Origin: Chryseobacterium potabilaquae
GTDB taxonomy: Bacteria; Bacteroidota; Bacteroidia; Flavobacteriales; Weeksellaceae
Length of the DNA: 64,000 nucleotides
Direction: 5' to 3'
NCBI RefSeq assembly: GCF_902728265.1
Contig: NZ_CACVBR010000015.1
Coordinates: 1-64,000 of the forward strand
Positions 45,158-54,604 of the stretch are shown here, piece after piece. How positions within the stretch are numbered: the stretch's first letter is position 1; each line of letters begins with the position of its first letter. The position numbers and the translations under genes were made by a program. A model generated the notes under the pieces. That model was given only the letters and a program-made list of their open reading frames with translations, had not been told where the DNA came from and ran no database searches.

Positions 45158-45260
45158 ATAGGGCTCCGCCTTGAAAATAATTTTTACATATATTAATAAA
45201 CCTCATGACAGACAGTTGTCACAATCAGTCTATATCTTTACCTATATTTTTAGATGTACC

Positions 45261-45581
45261 ATGAATCAAAATAATTTAGATATTCTTATAGAACGATCTT
45301 TAGAGATCAGAAAAAAGTATCATCAATTGGAAATTCAGCATCATAACGATGAATGGACTTTGGAAGAAGATACTCTTGCTTATCTTACTGATGCAGGTTT
45401 GGTGGGTAGAAATATTATGTCACATCAAAAAAGATGGATGAAAAAAGATTCAGCAGTTGAACTTGAACATAAATTAGCAGAAAATATCTGGTGGCTTATT
45501 GTTTTAGCCGATCGAACTGGTGTAGATATTAAAGATAGTTTAGAAAAATTTTTAACAAAAACAGAAGATATACTAAAATGA
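45261..45581 (+). CDS. MazG-like nucleotide pyrophosphohydrolase family protein
   Basis: A 106-residue all-alpha protein from the ATG at 45261; the open frame continues 30 codons upstream through AT-rich leader without coding character. The second half, ELEHKLAENIWWLIVLADRTG, resembles the metal-binding helices of MazG-like all-alpha NTP pyrophosphohydrolases. These cleave non-canonical NTPs. The first Glu-rich helix (WTLEEDTLAYL) may supply the other metal ligands, but the classic EELGE motif is not present, so the activity is uncertain. The stop overlaps the tag gene start. Confidence 0.65.
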   Translation: MNQNNLDILIERSLEIRKKYHQLEIQHHNDEWTLEEDTLAYLTDAGLVGRNIMSHQKRWMKKDSAVELEHKLAENIWWLIVLADRTGVDIKDSLEKFLTKTEDILK

Positions 45582-46129
45582 GTTATTGCTTAGCTATTAA
45601 TGGAATGCAGCCTGAAAGTAGAAAAGAGCTACATAAAAATTATCATGATAATCATTATGGTTTTCCAATCCATGATGATAATGAATTATTTGGTAGGTTG
45701 ATTATGGAAATCAATCAAGCAGGCCTAAGTTGGGAAACTATTTTGAAAAAGGAAAAAAGTTTTAGAGAGGCTTATGATAATTTTGATATACATAAAATTG
45801 CAGCTTATACTGAAAAAGATCGTGAAAGACTCCTCGATGATCCTGGAATTATCAGAAATAAACTAAAAGTCAATGCGGCTATTGAGAATGCCAGAACAAT
45901 TATTGAGCTGCAAGAAAAATTTGGTTCATTTGAAAAATGGTTAGAATATCACCACCCCAAAACATTATCCGAATGGATGAAGCTTTTTAAAAAGACCTTT
46001 AAATTTACCGGAGGAGAAATTGTCAACGAGTTTTTGATGAGCATTGGCTATTTGGAAGGGGCACATTCCGAAAATTGTTCTGTGTATAATAATGTTTTAA
46101 AGCATGATCCGATGTGGAAAAAAGTATAA
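45578..46129 (+). CDS. tag: DNA-3-methyladenine glycosylase I
   Basis: A 183-residue DNA repair enzyme that excises 3-methyladenine. The zinc-snap residues are visible: Cys3 near the N-terminus, a His in YHDNHYGFP, and the C-terminal H-S-E-N-C pair (GAHSENCSVY). The family stretch FGRLIMEINQAGLSWETILKK and IRNKLKVNAAIENAR are also typical. It is translationally coupled (ATGA) to the MazG-like gene, which would also act on damaged or wrong nucleotides. The end is four bases from the convergent next gene. Confidence 0.95.
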   Translation: MSYCLAINGMQPESRKELHKNYHDNHYGFPIHDDNELFGRLIMEINQAGLSWETILKKEKSFREAYDNFDIHKIAAYTEKDRERLLDDPGIIRNKLKVNAAIENARTIIELQEKFGSFEKWLEYHHPKTLSEWMKLFKKTFKFTGGEIVNEFLMSIGYLEGAHSENCSVYNNVLKHDPMWKKV

Positions 46130-46132
46130 TAT

Positions 46133-46639
46133 TTACCTAAGGCTTCTTACATTTACATCAGGCTTTTCTCCTTGGGGAACAATGAATATGGCATTATCAT
46201 TAATGGTATCTCCCGGATCAAAATAATAACTTCCTGTAATAGGAATAACATTGGTGGTGAACTTTCCTGATTTATCATATGCAGAATAAGATACATTAAT
46301 CATTTGAGATTTCATTTTTAATTGAATCTTTTTGGATGTCAGCTTGGTACCGGTAGCGTTGAGGCAGTCTAATTCTACAAGGCCAATGTTATCAATGATT
46401 TGTGGAAATGAAGATAGTCGTATGTTGTAGGATTTGTCTGAGGTATTTTTTATGGAAGCTGAAACTTTATAACGGTCGAATGGTTTTCCTCCAACTTCAA
46501 TACTCTCTTTATTTAAGATATTAAAAGTTAGATTCATACCATTAATATCTAGAGATTGCCCCTCCGAAATTTTCTGAGCATTTATAAAGATTCCAAAATG
46601 TATGAAAATATAAAATAATAGTAAAGTGGAATTTTTCAT
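46133..46639 (-). CDS. Exported protein of unknown function
   Basis: A 168-residue protein with a signal peptide (MKNSTLLLFYIFIHFGIFINAQ). The mature part is rich in beta strands, polar and lacks cysteines except one; it could be an immunoglobulin-like periplasmic domain (YKVSASIKNTSDKSYNIRL has the pattern of a DUF4352-like fold). I do not recognise a family with confidence. It is followed by the DinB-like gene upstream on the same strand with a 47-base gap and may be independent. Confidence 0.6.
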   Translation of the reverse strand: MKNSTLLLFYIFIHFGIFINAQKISEGQSLDINGMNLTFNILNKESIEVGGKPFDRYKVSASIKNTSDKSYNIRLSSFPQIIDNIGLVELDCLNATGTKLTSKKIQLKMKSQMINVSYSAYDKSGKFTTNVIPITGSYYFDPGDTINDNAIFIVPQGEKPDVNVRSLR

Positions 46640-46686
46640 AGGATTATTTTGTAATTATCTAAAATTACGAAAAATAATTCAGATTA

Positions 46687-47154
46687 TTAATCCCAAATAA
46701 AAGGTCTAGGGATGTTCATTGTTCTTAAATAAGATAAAAACTGTCCCGCGTGTACAGATTCATGATAGCCAATTCTCAATAAATAATCTCCTAAAAGCTT
46801 TTTTGTTCCATTCCCTGGATGAATAATTAGGGTTTCCGAAAGCTGTTTCTCAGAGAAATTTTTAATGCTTTGTAGGAATGTTTGTCCATAAGGTTCTGCA
46901 AATTCTAATTCATCTTCTACGTTTATGAACGGGTGATTTTCCCAAGGTGTTTTGTAATGGCTCATATCACTTTGATGGATAATCATATTCCATCCATAAT
47001 CGGCTTGAAGAACATGTCTTATCATTTCAATAGCAGTCATTGCTTCATCATCAGGTTTCCAATAATAAAATTCTTGGGGAAGCCCTCTCCACAGAAGGAT
47101 GCTGCGTCTTCGAATTTCGTTAAGATAATTGAGAATAAAGGTATTTTGTGTCAT
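46687..47154 (-). CDS. DinB-family (DUF664-like) metal-dependent protein
   Basis: A 155-residue four-helix-bundle protein of the DinB/YfiT-like superfamily. The metal-binding histidines are in IEMIRHVLQADYGW (His47 region) and YHESVHAGQFLSYL (near residue 131-142). Family members bind a divalent metal and some act as thiol transferases; the role here is unknown. It lies 8 bases downstream of the DUF2199 gene, and these probably form one transcription unit. Confidence 0.8.
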   Translation of the reverse strand: MTQNTFILNYLNEIRRRSILLWRGLPQEFYYWKPDDEAMTAIEMIRHVLQADYGWNMIIHQSDMSHYKTPWENHPFINVEDELEFAEPYGQTFLQSIKNFSEKQLSETLIIHPGNGTKKLLGDYLLRIGYHESVHAGQFLSYLRTMNIPRPFIWD

Positions 47155-47162
47155 AAGATGTT

Positions 47163-47669
47163 CTATTTATGGTTTAAAACTCTATTAATTCTTCTCTCTG
47201 CTTCTTCCTTTGAAATACCATTGTGAAAATCTTCTACAAAAGGATGATCACAACTTTGATGAGGGTAAATATAAGGCCTACCTATTGTATTATCAACCAC
47301 AACATTGGTGGGGATACTATTTTCAAATTCATAATCCGGAAAATAATTTTCAAGCCATCCGAAATAGGTTGCTTCAAAGTTTTTGTTGTTATAATTTTCT
47401 ACATACTCCCTAAAGCTTTTGTCACTTAAGGAAACCCAAACACCATATTCAAGATTTTGGCAATTATCATTTACTTCCTGAACCAATACGGCTCTTATAA
47501 AGTAGCAGGTTTCATCAGAATATTTAATAGTACATAGGTCAGAAGTAAGTTCGGAGTTTTTTAGTTCTTCTTCTGATAAGTTCATATAAAGACTAGGTGA
47601 AGAATAGGCTAGAGCAGGCCAGCTTTCTTGTTCTTTGCCACAACATTTACAAGTGTATTTCATTTCCAT
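47163..47669 (-). CDS. DUF2199 domain-containing protein
   Basis: A 168-residue soluble protein. The N-terminal CKCCGKEQESWPALAYSSP is the DUF2199 signature, probably a small zinc-binding knuckle, followed by a conserved DLCTIKYSDETCYFIRAVL segment and YGVWVSLSDKSF. Function is unknown for the family. The gene is 27 bases from the end of the patatin gene on the same strand (patatin upstream) and 8 bases from the DinB-like gene. Confidence 0.82.
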   Translation of the reverse strand: MEMKYTCKCCGKEQESWPALAYSSPSLYMNLSEEELKNSELTSDLCTIKYSDETCYFIRAVLVQEVNDNCQNLEYGVWVSLSDKSFREYVENYNNKNFEATYFGWLENYFPDYEFENSIPTNVVVDNTIGRPYIYPHQSCDHPFVEDFHNGISKEEAERRINRVLNHK

Positions 47670-47696
47670 ATTTCATTGTTTTAAAATTCAAGGAGA

Positions 47697-49283
47697 CTAT
47701 CCCACAGTTGGGGTATCTTCTTCTTTTAATATTTTTTTTTCTTTCATTGAGAGTATCATTCTTTCGCATTTATATTTTTCCCAATCAAAATTGTTTAAAA
47801 AATCAAGGGCAGCCTGAAATCCTCTGTTAAAAAGCTCTTCTTTTTCTTCTTTTTTCATGAAGAAATTGAGCCAATTACTCGCTCCGCAATTTACGGTTTG
47901 TATACTGAATTTATGATAAAAAGTATGTTTAGTAAGAAAGGATTTATCATTGAACCCTTTTAGTGTACTAATGATATTACCGGCATAAGTTAGAGGGGAT
48001 TTTAAGATTTGTTGGCTTGTTTTACCTTTGTCGTGAAGAATATCAGTATCGTTAGTTAATTGAACTCCGAATAAGGGCATTCGTGGGTAGAAAATGTCTG
48101 TAGAATGAAAAAGATCAATGGGAAAATTAGAAATACTACCACCATCGATGAAAACGCCCACGGGATTAATATTTTCTTCTTTGGTATTCATCCAATATTT
48201 CCAGGCATATTTTATAGAATCATCGCTCTTATCAATTATTTTTTGGACGGGTTCAAAAAAGAACGGAACAGACATGGAGGCTCGAACAAATTCTGCCGGG
48301 CTGATACGTTTGAGTTCTTCTTCAGACCAATATAGGTTGGCCATGGTAGGAAGCTCAACCTTTATTTTAGCATTAATATCTGTAGTGATGACAATATATT
48401 CTGATTTCAGTAAATAAAAAGGATCTTTTTTATAGTATTCATTATTTAAGGCACTATCATAAAAGATTTTATATTTAATATGGTCTATGTGATCGGAATT
48501 ATTTACTTTAATTTCTTCAATACTGTTTAAAGCAATTACATAATATTCCATGCCGTTTCCGTAACGATAGTTGAGGTTTAATTTTTCACCGGCTTGCACA
48601 AATTTTTCATTCAAGGCTGCTACTGTTTTTATCTCTAATTTTTCCAGAGCTTCCTTCATTTGATTTAAAAAGGCATTTCCCGGGTTAAGTCCTGAATTTC
48701 TTTTCTTAAGGTCCGAATAAAGTTTTGATAAAAATAGGCCACTGATGATAACAAGAAATAAAGGAATGGCAAAAAGTATTTTTGTTTCCCAAGTAGCTTT
48801 TGTGGGTAAAACAAAGGCTAAAGTTCCGAAAAATAATAATATAGTAACAGCAATGTAAAAATTATTTTTTAGAAAATATTTGTTATTCAACATGGCATGA
48901 ATGGTTGTTTTTACATAGGTTTTACCATCCATGAAATCTGCAAAATTCCAATTAAAAAGAATTTCTTTAATCACATCACTTTTAATTTCTTCTTTTGTTT
49001 TGCAAGCTGCAATTAACATGGTATTAATAGCTCCTGCACTTGTTCCGGCAATTTTTAGGAAGCGAATACCAAAAATTTCAAGACCATAGAGGTAGCCTAC
49101 TAATGCAGTACCCCAGACACCACCTCCTTCTTGCACAAATTCGACATATTGATTTCCCTGAGAATCTAATAAATCTGAAAATTCTTTAGAGGATATGCTT
49201 CCGTGTAGTGCTTTAAGTTTTTGTTTAGATTGTGGGCTAAGGATTTCTTCCTCCAGAATTTGATCAAGGGTGTGGGTGTTCAT
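47697..49283 (-). CDS. Patatin-like phospholipase with internal membrane segments
   Basis: A 528-residue lipid acyl hydrolase. The oxyanion-hole motif GGGVWG is at residues 53-58, the nucleophile elbow GTSAG at 80-84 (Ser82), and the catalytic Asp in FIDGGSISNFP near 379, so the catalytic dyad is complete. Between them, about residues 137-185, lie two hydrophobic segments that could be membrane helices, an insertion not common in small patatins. It probably hydrolyses phospholipids at the membrane. DUF2199 follows on the same strand. Confidence 0.88.
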   Translation of the reverse strand: MNTHTLDQILEEEILSPQSKQKLKALHGSISSKEFSDLLDSQGNQYVEFVQEGGGVWGTALVGYLYGLEIFGIRFLKIAGTSAGAINTMLIAACKTKEEIKSDVIKEILFNWNFADFMDGKTYVKTTIHAMLNNKYFLKNNFYIAVTILLFFGTLAFVLPTKATWETKILFAIPLFLVIISGLFLSKLYSDLKKRNSGLNPGNAFLNQMKEALEKLEIKTVAALNEKFVQAGEKLNLNYRYGNGMEYYVIALNSIEEIKVNNSDHIDHIKYKIFYDSALNNEYYKKDPFYLLKSEYIVITTDINAKIKVELPTMANLYWSEEELKRISPAEFVRASMSVPFFFEPVQKIIDKSDDSIKYAWKYWMNTKEENINPVGVFIDGGSISNFPIDLFHSTDIFYPRMPLFGVQLTNDTDILHDKGKTSQQILKSPLTYAGNIISTLKGFNDKSFLTKHTFYHKFSIQTVNCGASNWLNFFMKKEEKEELFNRGFQAALDFLNNFDWEKYKCERMILSMKEKKILKEEDTPTVG

Positions 49284-49428
49284 GGTTTTATTTGGTGTTT
49301 GGTGTTTTTTTTCTAAAAGATCAATTATAAATTAATCTTTTCTATTTTATAATAATCATGTGGGAAGTGTATATATTTGTTTTTATATTCATTAATATTG
49401 AAAATCTTGGAGTATAGTGATGGATTCA

Positions 49429-50328
49429 TTACCATTGTTTTCTTCGGGCATAAATGAAAGTGATAATAACAATTAAGGCCATGAGTCCCAATGTGAAATA
49501 ATAGCCATGTTTGTGATGGAGCTCAGGCATGACATCAAAGTTCATCCCATATACTCCCGCGATAAAAGTGATCGGTAAGAAATAGACTGAATAGATGGCT
49601 AAAACTTTCATCACTTGGTTTGCTTTTTGGTCAGAAAGTGCTAAAAACATGGAAATAAGGTTGGTGATTTGTATATTAAGATGGTCAAAGTCGGCGACAA
49701 CATCTTTATGTTTATCTTTTAAATCTACAAATTCTGAATCGGGTAATGCTAATAATTTAAATTTGTCAATAGCGTCTGTAGAAATGGTAAGAACTCGGGA
49801 GTTTAACCCTGATTTTCTCTTTAATTTATATAATCTTCGGATCTGATTAGTATGGTTGGTATTTTTAAGAAAAATTTCATTTTCAATATTATCCATTGTT
49901 TCTAAGAGGCTTACAGATTCATCATCAAAACTTTTCATGATGAGAAGTGCAATCATTAATGCTATTTTTTCCGGACTTGCATCTTCTTTTAAGGTGGATA
50001 GTTTCCTTTTAGTTTCGCCAATACTATTGGTTTTCATTCTGTGAACAGTAATGATCGTATGATTGATGAGAAAAATTCCGATTTTGGTACTGATATCACT
50101 AATGGTGTTGAGATTCTTTCTTTCCAATTCAGTGCTTTCACGTAGGAGAAAAAATTTTACATTTCCGTCTTCTTCATATTTAGGTAAGTGATTGGGATCT
50201 AAAGTATCTTCTAGGAGAAGGTTATTGATCTCATATCTTTCATGAAGAAATTGTAAGTCTTCCTGCGTTGGGGATTCCACGTCTACCCACTCACATTGTG
50301 AGTCTCTATATATGGTATTTATTGACAT
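49429..50328 (-). CDS. corA: CorA-family divalent metal transporter
   Basis: A 299-residue magnesium/cobalt-type channel. The soluble N-terminal domain carries the long helical arm (about 130-230), and the C-terminus has two transmembrane helices joined by the selectivity motif YGMNF near residue 259-263, the CorA signature. The last residues RRKQW are basic and cytosolic, as expected. It is a single gene divergent from fabH; a TTTATCTTTG-type promoter serves fabH on the other side. Confidence 0.93.
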   Translation of the reverse strand: MSINTIYRDSQCEWVDVESPTQEDLQFLHERYEINNLLLEDTLDPNHLPKYEEDGNVKFFLLRESTELERKNLNTISDISTKIGIFLINHTIITVHRMKTNSIGETKRKLSTLKEDASPEKIALMIALLIMKSFDDESVSLLETMDNIENEIFLKNTNHTNQIRRLYKLKRKSGLNSRVLTISTDAIDKFKLLALPDSEFVDLKDKHKDVVADFDHLNIQITNLISMFLALSDQKANQVMKVLAIYSVYFLPITFIAGVYGMNFDVMPELHHKHGYYFTLGLMALIVIITFIYARRKQW

Positions 50329-50375
50329 AGAGTAAAAATACTAATATTTTAGAAAACGATAAATTAAATAAATTT

Positions 50376-50383
50376 TATCTTTG
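50376..50383 (+). promoter_or_regulatory. -7 promoter box of fabH
   Basis: TATCTTTG matches TAnnTTTG. Its last bases form an in-frame TTG that would extend FabH by seven residues, so the promoter argues for the ATG at 50402 as start. Confidence 0.55.
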
Positions 50384-50401
50384 TCAAAATTAAAAAACTA
50401 T

Positions 50402-51424
50402 ATGATTAAAAGTACAATAAAGGGAATTGGATTTTATGTTCCAGATAATGTTGTTACCAATGATGATCTAGCTGAGTTAATGACCACCAATGATGAGTGG
50501 ATCACAGAAAGAACAGGTATTAAAGAAAGAAGACATAGAAAAAATAGAAATGATTCTCAGGAAACGACTGCTTATTTAGCTTATAAAGCATCAGAAATTG
50601 CTTTAGCAAAAGCGGGGCTCACGGCAAAGGATATAGATTATATTGTTTTTGCGACTCTTTCTCCAGATTATTATTTCCCTGGATGTGGAGTATTACTTCA
50701 GGAGATGCTAGGGTGTGATACCATTGGAGCTCTTGATGTAAGAAATCAGTGTTCAGGATTTGTATATGCTATGAGTGTGGCTAATGCATTCATTAAAGCA
50801 GGAACTTATAAAAATATTTTAGTGGTGGGAGCTGAAGTCCATTCTTTTGGATTGGATTTTTCGGATGAAGGTAGAGGAGTATCTGTCATTTTTGGAGATG
50901 GAGCCGGAGCAATAATTCTTTCTGCTAGTGAAGATGCCAGTGCAGGGGATATTTTAGCCACCAATATGCACTCTGAAGGTAAATTTGCAGATGAATTATG
51001 TACTCAGTTTCCAGGATCTAAATATGGATGGAGTGATAGAATGAGAAAGGAGCCTGAAAATGTTACGAGTAAGGAAGTATATCCAATTATGAATGGAAAT
51101 TTTGTGTTTAAACATGCTGTAACAAGATTTCCGGAAACAATGCAAGAAGCTTTGGAAAAAGCAGGAAAAACAATTGAGGATGTGGATATGTTTATTCCGC
51201 ATCAAGCCAACTTAAGAATAGCTCAGTTTGTTCAACAGAAGTTCGGATTACCAGATGAGAAAATTCATAACAATATTCAGAAATATGGTAATACAACTGC
51301 GGCTTCTATTCCTATTGCATTAAGTGAGGCAATAGAAAAAGGTAAAGTAAAGAGAGGTGATTTGGTACTTCTTTCCGCATTTGGAAGTGGGTTCACTTGG
51401 GGAAGTGTGTTGTTTGAATACTAA
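50402..51424 (+). CDS. fabH: 3-oxoacyl-ACP synthase III
   Basis: A 340-residue condensing enzyme that starts fatty-acid synthesis from an acyl-CoA and malonyl-ACP. The start at MIKSTIKGIGFYVPDNVVTN is typical. The catalytic Cys117 is in DVRNQCSGFVYAM, His in FIPHQANLRIA (near 267), and Asn in KYGNTTAASIP. The N-terminal WITERTGIKERRH is also diagnostic. It ends in a terminator shared with the thioredoxin gene. A role for branched starters is common in this group but not shown by sequence. Confidence 0.95.
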   Translation: MIKSTIKGIGFYVPDNVVTNDDLAELMTTNDEWITERTGIKERRHRKNRNDSQETTAYLAYKASEIALAKAGLTAKDIDYIVFATLSPDYYFPGCGVLLQEMLGCDTIGALDVRNQCSGFVYAMSVANAFIKAGTYKNILVVGAEVHSFGLDFSDEGRGVSVIFGDGAGAIILSASEDASAGDILATNMHSEGKFADELCTQFPGSKYGWSDRMRKEPENVTSKEVYPIMNGNFVFKHAVTRFPETMQEALEKAGKTIEDVDMFIPHQANLRIAQFVQQKFGLPDEKIHNNIQKYGNTTAASIPIALSEAIEKGKVKRGDLVLLSAFGSGFTWGSVLFEY

Positions 51425-51444
51425 TTATATTCACTGTAAAAATA

Positions 51445-51477
51445 AAAAATCCGCAAATATTTTTTGCGGATTTTTTT
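51445..51477. terminator. Bidirectional terminator between fabH and the thioredoxin-domain gene
   Basis: AAAATCCGCAAA, loop TATT, TTTGCGGATTTT with T and A runs on both sides, suited to end both convergent genes. Confidence 0.8.
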
Positions 51478-51489
51478 GTATTGTTTATT

Positions 51490-52650
51490 TTAAAGTGTTT
51501 TTAATAGATTTTCAGTATCTGAAAAGTCTTCTCCTGTTTTTTTTGCTAGTTCAATTGACTTTTCAGCCCAACGTTTAGCATTTATTTTATCTCCGGTCTT
51601 ATTATAAAGATTGGCTAATGTATCGGTATTAGCATAGTTTTCATTTTTCTTTACAGACTCTTGTGCCCAAGCTATCGCTTTTTCTAAAGAAGATTTTGTA
51701 TTGACATTTTCAAAAAAGTTCCATGCCATAGAGTTGAGTTCTTCAGCACCTATTGTAGAATAATCTTTATATAATTCTAGGCTCAGTTTCTCGTATGTGG
51801 TAATATCTTTATTTTTTAAAGCTTTGGTTATTTTGGCTCTTTTTAAAATTTTATCAGCCTCTTCTCTACTTAAGAATTTTTGAGTTTCTGCCATAAAATA
51901 ATTATCGTTCCAAGTCTTTGTATCAGCATTATATGATTTTTTAATGATGGTATTTAAGATGGTGTTTTTATCAAAGAATTCATATCGATCTGCTGATATT
52001 ATTTTGATGATGTCTTCTTTTTTCGTTTGGAAAATTTTATACAATGGACTATCCGTACTCTGAAGTCCCATTAATAAAATTTGTACATCTTCTTGATCCA
52101 TTGTTGGTTTTTCCTGAAAATAGCGATCTAAAACTTTACCGGAAAATTCGACATCGTTATAAACGGTAAGGGAAGCAAGGTTTTTTAAAAATTCAGGATC
52201 TTTTTCACCATTTTCAAATTTCTGTTTTAATGAGGCAAGTCTTTTATTGGGATCTTCTGCATCTTTTGCAAACTGAATGAAATCGTTTTCTTCCACATAG
52301 CCTAATGTCCTATGTATTTCTTCACCGTCTCCATTAATAAATAAATAAGTAGGGAAGGCCTTTACATTGTATTTTTTTGCTAAGTCAAGTCCTTCTCCTT
52401 TCTCCATATCTATTTTTGTGTTAATGAAATGAGAATTATAATAATCACCAACATTTTGGAGTGGGAAAATATTTTTCACCATTAACTTACAAGGCCCGCA
52501 CCATGAAGCATAGGCATCAATAAAAATAAGTTTATTTTCTTTTTTGGCCTTGGCAAGAATACTTGCAAACTTTCCTTCATCAAATTGTATTCCCTGTGCA
52601 AATATGAATGTGCCCATGAACAAAGAGGAAAATAAGATTAGTTTTTTCAT
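51490..52650 (-). CDS. Exported thioredoxin-domain protein
   Basis: A 386-residue protein with a signal peptide ending near FAQ, then a thioredoxin-like domain containing the redox motif W-C51-G-P-C54. The C-terminal half is helical with TPR-like pairs (about residues 270-380). The protein would be a periplasmic thiol reductase or oxidase; family relatives in Bacteroidota are numerous and substrates unknown. It is a single gene whose end faces the fabH terminator. Confidence 0.85.
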   Translation of the reverse strand: MKKLILFSSLFMGTFIFAQGIQFDEGKFASILAKAKKENKLIFIDAYASWCGPCKLMVKNIFPLQNVGDYYNSHFINTKIDMEKGEGLDLAKKYNVKAFPTYLFINGDGEEIHRTLGYVEENDFIQFAKDAEDPNKRLASLKQKFENGEKDPEFLKNLASLTVYNDVEFSGKVLDRYFQEKPTMDQEDVQILLMGLQSTDSPLYKIFQTKKEDIIKIISADRYEFFDKNTILNTIIKKSYNADTKTWNDNYFMAETQKFLSREEADKILKRAKITKALKNKDITTYEKLSLELYKDYSTIGAEELNSMAWNFFENVNTKSSLEKAIAWAQESVKKNENYANTDTLANLYNKTGDKINAKRWAEKSIELAKKTGEDFSDTENLLKTL

Positions 52651-52916
52651 AATTTTTTTGTTGAGTTACAAATGTACTCATTAAGTTATCAAATAGGTTA
52701 TGCATTTAACAATAATTTTATGAGGTTTTATTTTGAAAAGTCAATTGATTTTGAGATCTATTGTTTAATAATTTATTTGTTTGTGGCTATTTGTAAGAAA
52801 TAAAATAACATGTTGTACCTAATAAAAATAAAATATCATTATTTTTGGAGAAACAAAAAGACACCACTACCAAAATGATGAATTATTATAAAAATAACGT
52901 AATAATTTATTGACGC

Positions 52917-54512
52917 ATGTCCAAAAGTCTGTTGAAAATTGTCTTTTTGTTTGTAATGATTCTGCTTCCAGCCCAAGAAAAGAATATTTTTGATCAGGTT
53001 TACGAAAAAAGTATAAGTGAAATCCATAAAAAGGAAGCTTCTCAACTAATAAAGAGGGCCGATTCATTATATATATCGGCACAAATGCCTTTAGATAAAG
53101 TAAAGGTACTTATGACCTCTGCGAATGCTTATCAACAACTTGGAGATATTAAAAAGTCAATTTGTTATGCAGAAAAAGCAAATATGGGGATAAATCATGT
53201 TGACAATCCTGAATGGGGAGCAAGAATACAGTTATTTTTAGCTCAAAAATACCGGTTAGTAGGTCTTTATGAAAGATCGAAAAAATATACTTCTGAAGGA
53301 TTCCAGCGTACGAAAGCAATAGAAGATTCTGCAATTTATTATCAATTATTAGGAGAGTTATATCAGGAAATGGCTTACTATGAATCAAATGTTGGAAATC
53401 ATGAAAAAGCTATATATAATCTCAAACAATCCTTATGGGCTTTCGAAAAAGTTAATGATCCTACGATTGTTTATCATATCGCTAATTCATATCAGTTGTT
53501 AGGTGGAATCTTTTCAAAACAGCAAAATTATGAACTTTCTGAAAAGCATTATATTAGAGCTGATAGCTTATTACAAGGGTCTTCATTTCTGTCAGGATGG
53601 ATTTATAATGGTCTAGGAGAAATTAGGTTGAAGCAAAAAAAATGGGCTGAGGCTAAATTGTATTTGGATAAAGCAGAGCATATTGCAGAAAATTTCACTC
53701 ATTTTGATCTAAAAAAAGCAGTATATGCTAATATCAATGATTACTATGAAGGAATCAATGATTCGTATAAAGCATCTTTATATACCAAAAAATATGTGAA
53801 AGTTTATGATGAATCGAATATTAAAAATCCTATTTTTTCAAGAGATGTAACCACAACGAGTAAAAGAATGGTGCATATCAGTATTGTCAAAAATATTATG
53901 ATTATTGCTTTATGTATGATATTGATTTCATTAATTATTTTTTTCAAAGTAAGACAGAAACAACAACATATAAAATTTAAAAGTATCATCAGGAAGCAAA
54001 AGAAACAAAATCAAGATCAGGATGTAGTAGAATTATTTCATATTGGAGATGTATCTCGGATGAATACTGAGTATATAAATGATAATGTAATCAAAAAACG
54101 TAATGAGTCTCTTATGACTTCCGAAACGGAAGCGAAACTTTTAGAACTTCTTGATGATTTTGAAAAAGGACATCTATATAATAATAAAAATATGTCTCTT
54201 CCTTTTCTGGCAGGAGAACTGAATACCAATACAAAATATTTGTCTTACGTAATCAATCAACATAAAAGTGTAGATTTTAAGACGTATATTAATCGTTTAA
54301 GGATACATTATATTGTTGATAAACTTGTACATGATGAAAGATATAGACAATATAAGATTAGTATTCTTGCTGAGGAATGTGGGTTTTCTTCTCATAGCAA
54401 ATTTGCGTCTGTTTTTAAAATAGTAACCAATTTTTCACCTTCTGTATATATAAAATTATTAGAATCTGGGAATAATCAGGAAAATAATATTCATTTTCCT
54501 GAAAACAATTAA
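52917..54512 (+). CDS. TPR and AraC-type regulatory membrane protein
   Basis: A 531-residue protein: signal-like segment (about 1-20), tetratricopeptide-type helical repeats (about 55-300), one transmembrane helix (IVKNIMIIALCMILISLIIFF near 321-343), and a C-terminal AraC/XylS double helix-turn-helix (about 430-515, with LNTNTKYLSYVINQHK and ILAEECGFSSHSKFASVFK). This is a sensor/regulator type common in Chryseobacterium, in which a periplasmic TPR domain is joined across the membrane to a DNA-binding domain. The target genes and signal are unknown. Confidence 0.9.
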   Translation: MSKSLLKIVFLFVMILLPAQEKNIFDQVYEKSISEIHKKEASQLIKRADSLYISAQMPLDKVKVLMTSANAYQQLGDIKKSICYAEKANMGINHVDNPEWGARIQLFLAQKYRLVGLYERSKKYTSEGFQRTKAIEDSAIYYQLLGELYQEMAYYESNVGNHEKAIYNLKQSLWAFEKVNDPTIVYHIANSYQLLGGIFSKQQNYELSEKHYIRADSLLQGSSFLSGWIYNGLGEIRLKQKKWAEAKLYLDKAEHIAENFTHFDLKKAVYANINDYYEGINDSYKASLYTKKYVKVYDESNIKNPIFSRDVTTTSKRMVHISIVKNIMIIALCMILISLIIFFKVRQKQQHIKFKSIIRKQKKQNQDQDVVELFHIGDVSRMNTEYINDNVIKKRNESLMTSETEAKLLELLDDFEKGHLYNNKNMSLPFLAGELNTNTKYLSYVINQHKSVDFKTYINRLRIHYIVDKLVHDERYRQYKISILAEECGFSSHSKFASVFKIVTNFSPSVYIKLLESGNNQENNIHFPENN

Positions 54513-54596
54513 ATAATATACGAATAAGGGGTATCCGTCCTTTTCATTTTCAGGAAAACGGATAATCATTTGTTATAAACGAGGAAGCTGCTTTCC

Positions 54597-54604
54597 TATA
54601 TTTG
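54597..54604 (+). promoter_or_regulatory. -7 promoter box upstream of a gene-free transcript region
   Basis: TATATTTG is a perfect -7 box. A TTTG lies 24 bases further upstream (54569-54572), wider than the usual 19, so the match is imperfect. Nothing obviously coding follows before the terminator at 54807. Confidence 0.45.

Noticed and set aside
45171..45260. Upstream extension of the MazG-like protein
   Set aside because: The 30 extra residues are Tyr/Ile/Phe-rich promoter-like sequence and the conserved-looking protein begins at 45261.
47210..47830. Several plus-strand frames opposite the DUF2199 and patatin genes
   Set aside because: They overlap well-supported minus-strand genes, have no family features, and look like shadows of coding sequence.
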